From Notospermus geniculatus (Eukaryota; Nemertea; Pilidiophora; Heteronemertea; Lineidae): 64,000 bases of DNA. The position numbers were made by a program, and so were the translations under genes. Below the pieces are notes generated by a model, which saw nothing but the letters and a program-made list of their open reading frames with translations, was not told the DNA's origin and did not search any database. Shown here piece after piece: positions 58,701 to 64,000 of the stretch (position 1 is its first letter; each line of letters begins with the position of its first letter). The stretch is from assembly GCA_002633025.1 (NCBI GenBank), contig NMRB01000236.1:124370-188369 (forward strand), read 5' to 3'.

Positions 58701-61700
58701 CTCCTAGTACGGTAAGTCAGTACAAGCAAAGACGCAAAGGGCAAATTTCACACGTTCCAAGTAACTGAATACTAATAGAATGCACCAGACTTTTCCAACA
58801 GAAGTATCACCCCACACTGCATTTTAGGAAGAAAAGTGTGGAGGTGAAGGCTAGTATAGTATTTAGAACAAGTAAATGCTTTATTACAGTTTTGTACAGA
58901 GATGGCAAGTGTAGTGTAAAATGAAGTTAGCAGTAAAAGCATTTACTAGTCTAACCAATGGGTCATATGAATAAAGACTAGCAAATGCTTTTACTTCAGA
59001 TTTGTACAGCATTGCTTAGTGCATTTGTATTGCAAAATTCAAGTAAAAGCATGTACTAGTCTTCATATGACCCAATGTCGATTGCCGAGTACTGAATGAG
59101 TCAAAATCTATGAATTATTTTTGTGAGGGAAGAAGCAAATGCTTCATCTCTGAATAACTCCCAACGGATAGAACAGAGAACAAGAAGTGGAGAAACAGTC
59201 TTTTCAAATGTGCACTTTATTTTTGGAACTCTGATCAGAACTGTCACTATCCACAACAAAAAAGCAAGGGTAACAACTTAACAATGAAACGTAACACCAG
59301 CAAATGATGAAGAAATGAGCTAAAACTATGGCAAGAGGCAGTTTATAATATTCAATTACCAAAAAATTGTCCTGAATCATACATGCATAAAATTCAGGTT
59401 TGAGAACTGAGTGACATCATTTCAAGATTGTTTTACGAAAACTAGCGGCACACACACGGAAATCTCAGTATGGGAGAGAGATCATCCCTGCAAGCCATTG
59501 TGACCCGCTCTGGCAAAAGGCCCGCATGTCACTCAGAAGGTGAGCCTCAACGAACTAAGATGAGAATTCAACTTTTTGAAAATGTAATCAAGTGCATTAG
59601 ACACTCACAAACTTGTGCGGCTGCTTCCGTTAGTCAGAGATGAAGATGACCGAGAGGCGGGGTAGGATTTATGACTACTGTACGAAGAAAAAACAACAAC
59701 CAGGCTAAAGAAGGTTAATCACAAATGGTTAAAAAACATGGCCACCTTGTATATTTCCTTCACAAATGCCCATAAGTTATCATTGGCTTGTTAGAAGATG
59801 CAATATCTAGATATTTTTGAGATATTTTTTGGATTTTTTAGCACCGACTGGATGGAGGTTCACATATTTTTTCCTCTTCACGCAAAGATATTTTAGTGGG
59901 CAATTGCTCTGGAAATAACGTGGCTATTCTCATGGAAAAAAGGAAATATTTATGGTGTCTGAGAAGCCTGGGCTTAAAAATGAACACAGTATTTATGGAC
60001 TGAATAATTCCTACCCTTCAAGTACCACTGACTGACTCCACTCATTCAGATACCTTTACAATACAACAGAACATCACAGTGACCCATGACATACAGATTA
60101 CAGAGGATGCTGGTTTGTGAATTTTTAAGCCCAGGCAGAGGAAATCAATTTTATATAGGACTAAAACTAAAGATTTCCAAGAAGCACAGGACGTATTAAG
60201 AATGAGGAATTCATGTATCCATGTTCCTGACAAGAACACAGATTCTAGGCTTCGGACTGATTGATTTGTTTAATTATAAAGGGTGTGCAAAGCTAAAGCT
60301 AAGTGTTCTCATTGGCAGTAGGCAGTTCATGAACTGGTATTTCAGCCGTTAAGCTACCACTAGAAATAAAGAGTATAAGACACAGAGCTAAAAGCAATGT
60401 CACGTCCTCTCATGCTACAGAAATAGCCACCGGTCTGCCTTCATTTTATGAAAGCGTAGCAGTTTATCTCAAGCTACCAATGTTTTTGGAACATTGAAAT
60501 TATTAGCTCTGTTGACAATATTGGCAAATTTAATTTATGCAGGAGGAAACCTGAGTAGCCGGAGTAAAAACCAGCACTGTTGAAGAGAGTCGCCCTCACA
60601 GTCACATGAAAAACATGTGCAAACCCTGAACCTCACCACTGGTGGAACTCTGCTGAAAAGCAGCTTGATTCCAACCCATTGGAGAAATGATCAAAACCGC
60701 AACGCCTTCTCCAATTCACCCAGCGAGGAATAAACTAGCAACTCACAGGGTCAACGTGGTATGGAAATGAAGGCAGACATGTCACAACACCCATCACCTA
60801 CCTTTCTGTGACCCCAGGCCGTTCATATGGATCACTCGTATAAGATGTCGGAGGACGACCGTACGGATCCCCGTGACTGGTATTGAATAAGAATCTTATG
60901 ACTATCGAGGACCCGTTTTTGCATATAAGCTTCACACACAGAATGAACCCAAGTTACACAAAAAATACACCTGATACAGGCCTTTATATTCCCCCAAATT
61001 AACGACGTTTAACGTCGGAGCCCAAATTAAGGGCACCCAAATTTGAGTCTTGTTTTACATTTAAATGGGAATCTCAGATGCCTGGAAATGGTGTCTTTCA
61101 TCCTCTATTTTCCAAAAATTTTCGAATGAGGGAGGGAACCCCCACCTCGCGCTCCCCCTGATCGTGCCTTCGGCGCTCTGATGGGGACTTTGGCCCAATA
61201 CCACCGTAAACAGAAATAGCCCAAATTAGGGAATATAAAGGCCTGTGATAGCACTCTGTTTTTTATCCACTTTGGAAATTTAGACAAATACATGTACATG
61301 TACACTAAAATTTACTAAACGGTTTGTTAGAACTGACATATAAATTTGATTATCAGGTAAAACCGTACTGAAGAATGCACATCAGTTCTGTTCGAATCAA
61401 GATTGTTGCAGAGTACTACTCAGGCTTGGACTTCAAGCCACATGTGGCAAAGGAAGTACCCTTTGGTGGAAGTTCCCCACATTCACTCCTCAAAGTGACT
61501 AGTATCCTCTCTCTTTTGGTGCCATACACAATGACGTGCATCTTCTAGAGAAGACAGGCAGTGCTCCCCACAGTGCTATTTTGTTTGACGGCTAATCCAG
61601 TACTTTAAATGGAGGCTAAGGAAAGTATTCAGACTTTCACAGGGCCGGGACAGGCCCTCAGGAGTTGCTTTATTATATAGTTAGCAAGACGAGTGATGAT

Positions 61701-63922
61701 TTATCAGTGCACTAGATTCAAGTAGAGGACGGAGACAAAAACGCCTGTGGAGAACACCAAGCGGCAGAAGGGTACTCACCTCTCTGGAGGGGGCCGATGC
61801 GCGTAAGGATCATTTGGATACGAGACTGGGGGTGGTCGGCCGTAAGGGTCAGGCTGCACCGGCTGCAAAAAATGAAGAAAATCAGAACCAGCAGAAGTCA
61901 TTGTCAAGTCTATTACACTGATCTAGGATTGACTGCAAGTCTATTACACTGATCTAGGATGACTGCGTCCCCTAATTCAGTTACTCTTTCATGACTTCGG
62001 TTTGGAAGCTGTTTTTTGGGTAACTTACCGGTGGCGCCTGTGTTGGCGGTGGCTGTGAAGCTGGAGGAAAGAATGCTGGGTTGACGTGTGGCGCCGGTGG
62101 TGCCGCCATTGGGGGTGGTGGACCCTGTGGAGGGGGGCCAAGATGTGGGGGGTGCCCAGGAGGACCTGAAAGGAAAAACCACAAATAAAACCATATCACG
62201 TTCAGGTCGAAATGAAAACTCCCAGATCTTTAAATTCTTCACCCTCAATTCATTCCACTGTCACATGTTACATAACATTGTGTGGGTCAGAATTTCAGAC
62301 GGAACAGTATTATCCAAATGGTTGATGACAGAGAAAACAACACAAGCATCAGTAACCATTACAGTTTTGTCAAATCATACCCTCACCTGCTTGTCGCACG
62401 GGTGGCGGGCCTGGGTACGGCGCTGGTGGCGGTGGCCCTGGTCGTGGTGGTGGTGGTCCACCAGGATGGCCTGGGGGAGGGCCGCCAGGATGGTTTGGAT
62501 GGTTTGGTGGTGGACCAGGATGATATGGAGCTGAAAGTGAATAAACATTCCAATGAAAGAAAAATTTCCAACATAATACGCTATACGGTGTAGTGGTACA
62601 TTATGTCCGCCCACTCAACAACTATAAGATAGAAAGGAAGCCACGAGTCATATATACCATTTTGGGAAAAAGGTTGAAAGGAAATCTTATTTCATACACT
62701 TTTTTACTAAGACCTGAGGTTTGTGGACATTTGGCTGACTTTACATCGGATGACACGTGACACGAACATGCAGGTGAACAAAGGTATCTTGGGGATGAGT
62801 CTTTGTGAAGCCATTGTTCGCCTGCGTGTTCGTGTCGCGTGTCATCCGATGTAAAGTCAGCCTAATGGCTTCAAACAAAGAATTCACCAGCGAATTTCCT
62901 TATATAAAATCCCAATCACCACGAGAGGCACAACAGAAGCAAAATTGAGACAATTATGTGATGGTCGTCAGGAAACACGCCAACACCCTCCAGCTGAAAA
63001 TTCAGGAGAAAACTTCACCATAGACAGAAATCCAGCTCTGACAATTCAGGGGCAGTATTATGAAATGCAGAAAGCCAAGTATGTGAAGCTGATGCTAGAG
63101 CCCTCATATTTTTACCAAGACACAAATCTGTCCATGACTAGTGTGAAGATGTCATATTTTTACAACATTTCACGCTCTAGGCCAATCCCACCAGGGCAGC
63201 TCAAAACAATTATGTGACTGAAGAGCCGACAGCAATATAACCAACACCACAACAGAACCAGGGACAATATCTTTTCTCATGACTTACTAATGCCAGGAGG
63301 TGCTGGCTCTCCACCTGAAGGGAGCGAGATCATGCACAGGGTGAAATGATAATGAATATTGAAAAGAAAGACCCGCGACTGCATGTTTTTAGGATATTTT
63401 AAGGTATTCTCAAGCAGACATGACCATAGAATGAAGAGAGAGATGTTTTGCCATCAGGTAAGTTTAGAACAGTTTTCAACTGCATAAATAATTCACTTTA
63501 ATGACAGGGTGACAATATGAAAGTTTAAGTAGCATGATGAGTTTTAAAATCAAGTTGAGTCAACAACCTACCTGGGCCTGGTGGCCTGTGTTCCCAATCC
63601 GGCCTTGGAGGAGGACCTCTGGGGTCTGGAGGTGGAGGGCCTCGTAGTCCTCCATGAGGTGGAGGACCCCTAGGCGGCATACCTGGGGGTGGACCGCCTG
63701 GGTGACCCGGTGGTGGACCTGGGCGAGGAGGTGGTGGCCCTTGATGTGGTGGTGGTCCTGGCCTCGGAGGCGGATGATGTCCAGGTGGTGGTCCATGATG
63801 TCCTGGTGGTGGCCCGTTATTCGGTCCAGGATGACCTTGAGGTCCAGGCGAAGGTGAAGGCCGTGGGCCTCTTGGCATGAATCCTCGTCCACGGCCCATT
63901 CCTGGATTACCCCTATCGCGAT
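55748..63922 (-). CDS. CPSF6: Cleavage and polyadenylation specificity factor 6/7 (CFIm68-type), 3' part
   Basis: Exons in transcription order: 63572-63922, 63288-63314, 62387-62530, 62029-62165, 61780-61862, 60802-60876, 59609-59677, 58486-58610 (A1), 58152-58299 (B1), 56964-57088 (A2), 56251-56398 (B2), 55748-56006. All phases agree. The RRM-containing 5' part lies beyond 64000. Visible are a Gly/Pro-rich middle ('[12 protein letters not shown]'), the conserved '[11 protein letters not shown]', two 'DPYGRPP' motifs, the helical domain '[17 protein letters not shown]', '[18 protein letters not shown]', and a C-terminal RS/RD-rich tail ending 'SSSSRRH'. CFIm68 pairs with NUDT21 (CFIm25), binds UGUA near poly(A) sites and steers alternative polyadenylation in the nucleus; the RS tail contacts Fip1 and import factors. 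The A-B exon pair is duplicated here. CPSF7 is the close alternative; invertebrates may have one gene for both. Confidence 0.92.
56251..57088 (-). CDS. CPSF6: CPSF6 module copy 2, exons A2 and B2
   Basis: A2 (56964-57088) is identical in sequence to A1. B2 (56251-56398) differs from B1 by one base (C at 56298 against T at 58199), a synonymous change in a serine codon. Both have intact acceptors and donors. The intron between them is longer than in copy 1 because of the insert around 56430-56815. If both modules are spliced in, the protein has a duplicated helical domain. Confidence 0.85.
56800..56962 (-). repeat. tRNA-derived SINE in the A2-B2 intron
   Basis: On the minus strand, 'gtgcagtggaaacagc' (A-box-like) is followed by 'caggttgcaggttca' (B-box-like) with tRNA spacing; the body continues with 'ctctttgccaacgcaggttc'. 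The SINE head begins only a few bases after the splice donor of exon A2, in the sense direction of CPSF6. Confidence 0.55.
58152..58610 (-). CDS. CPSF6: CPSF6 module copy 1, exons A1 and B1
   Basis: A1 (58486-58610, 125 bases) encodes '[20 protein letters not shown]' onward to 'DARQG'; B1 (58152-58299, 148 bases) encodes '[10 protein letters not shown]' to 'KLYGS'. Together they are 273 bases, 91 codons. The module starts and ends in phase 2, so it can be skipped, used once or used twice without changing the frame. A tRNA-derived SINE lies in the short intron between the two exons. Confidence 0.88.
58335..58483 (-). repeat. tRNA-derived SINE in the A1-B1 intron
   Basis: This is the same SINE as at 56800-56962, carried along by the duplication and placed identically, right after the exon A1 donor. 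Small differences (for example 'tatcacatg' against 'tcacataa') separate the copies. Confidence 0.55.
60540..60700 (-). repeat. Probable SINE fragment
   Basis: 'ggaggaaacctgagtagccg' and 'gaagagagtcgccctcacag' resemble the body of the SINE in the duplicated CPSF6 introns and the 'ggaggaaaccagagctcccg' phrase near 19822. The tRNA-like head is decayed. Confidence 0.4.
62733..62862. repeat. 130-base palindromic element in a CPSF6 intron
   Basis: 'ggctgactttacatcggatg' at the left and 'catccgatgtaaagtcagcc' at the right are exact inverse copies, and pairing continues through 'acacg.gacacgaaca.gcag'. The loop is about 40 bases. It lies between the 27-base exon and the exon at 62387-62530. Confidence 0.85.
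63288..63314 (-). CDS. CPSF6: 27-base CPSF6 microexon
   Basis: The stretch is framed by a good acceptor (ctcccttcag) and donor (GTAAGT) and encodes 'GEPAPPGI', continuing the Pro/Gly-rich region. Its phase is 1 on both sides, so it can be included or skipped without a frame change. It is too short to be found by ORF search. Confidence 0.7.
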
Positions 63923-64000
63923 CTGGAGAAGCATTCAGGATGTGTGTGTTTAGAGTGGTTATCAGGCAGAAATATCCAAAATCAACAAAAACATCATTCT

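Larger units (their letters stand above)
56132..59562. repeat. Tandem duplication spanning two CPSF6 exons
   Basis: The left copy (56132-58032, 1.90 kb) and the right copy (58033-59562, 1.53 kb) meet at about 58032/58033, where 'gaactaagatga' is joined directly to 'aaaatctttcacatgg'. Each copy contains one A exon and one B exon with surrounding introns. The copies are close to identical along their length; the left copy is longer by an intronic insert of about 370 bases (about 56430-56815). Confidence 0.92.

Noticed and set aside
63560-63934. 124-codon minus frame overlapping the first CPSF6 exon
   Set aside because: It is a shifted frame of the Gly/Pro-rich exon. The proline frame joins in phase to the exons on its 3' side and matches family wording.

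Overview
This is a 64 kb piece of animal nuclear genome: genes are split by many short-to-medium introns with GT-AG borders, and the spaces hold short palindromic transposons, tRNA-derived SINEs and minisatellites. The gene content (a four-repeat K+-selective cyclic-nucleotide-gated channel like that of sea urchin sperm, a single CPSF6/7-type gene, NUP210, FAM199X), together with the recurring 'taggcctac' words, points to a marine invertebrate deuterostome, most likely an echinoderm. The species assignment is inference. Four single N bases occur (about 3425, 6354, 12854 and 17248).

Layout. 1-2.6 kb: dispersed repeats and a SINE. 2.8-3.9 kb (minus): an exon with a signal peptide and one TNF-receptor-type cysteine-rich domain, and a possible downstream exon. 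4.2-6.2 kb: several palindromic elements. 7.3-9.6 kb (plus): six exons of a FAM199X orthologue. 13.9-28.0 kb (minus): the whole coding region of NUP210 (gp210), 34 exons, 1,913 codons before the stop, with every splice phase consistent. 28.0-28.75 kb: a divergent promoter interval with a cluster of CRE-type sites. 28.75-43.8 kb (plus): the whole coding region of a CNGK/tetraKCNG channel, 30 exons, 2,451 codons, with four ion-channel repeats in one chain, each with a GYGD filter and a cyclic-nucleotide-binding domain. 44-55.7 kb: no gene I can support, but several hairpin elements. 55.7-64 kb (minus): the 3' two thirds of CPSF6 (CFIm68), entering the window from the right, with a tandemly duplicated two-exon module.

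Functional links. NUP210 is a structural nuclear-pore membrane protein and CPSF6 a 3'-end processing factor, both housekeeping genes. The channel is probably sperm-specific and shares its 5' flank head-to-head with NUP210; the CRE cluster there fits CREB/CREM-type control. The most notable points are the channel gene itself (with GC-AG introns, an in-frame coding minisatellite and a duplicated splice donor that could lengthen the S3-S4 loop of repeat III) and the duplicated, phase-symmetric CPSF6 exon pair. Exon borders were placed by hand from splice consensus, reading-frame continuity and remembered family sequences; no alignment or transcript data were used.
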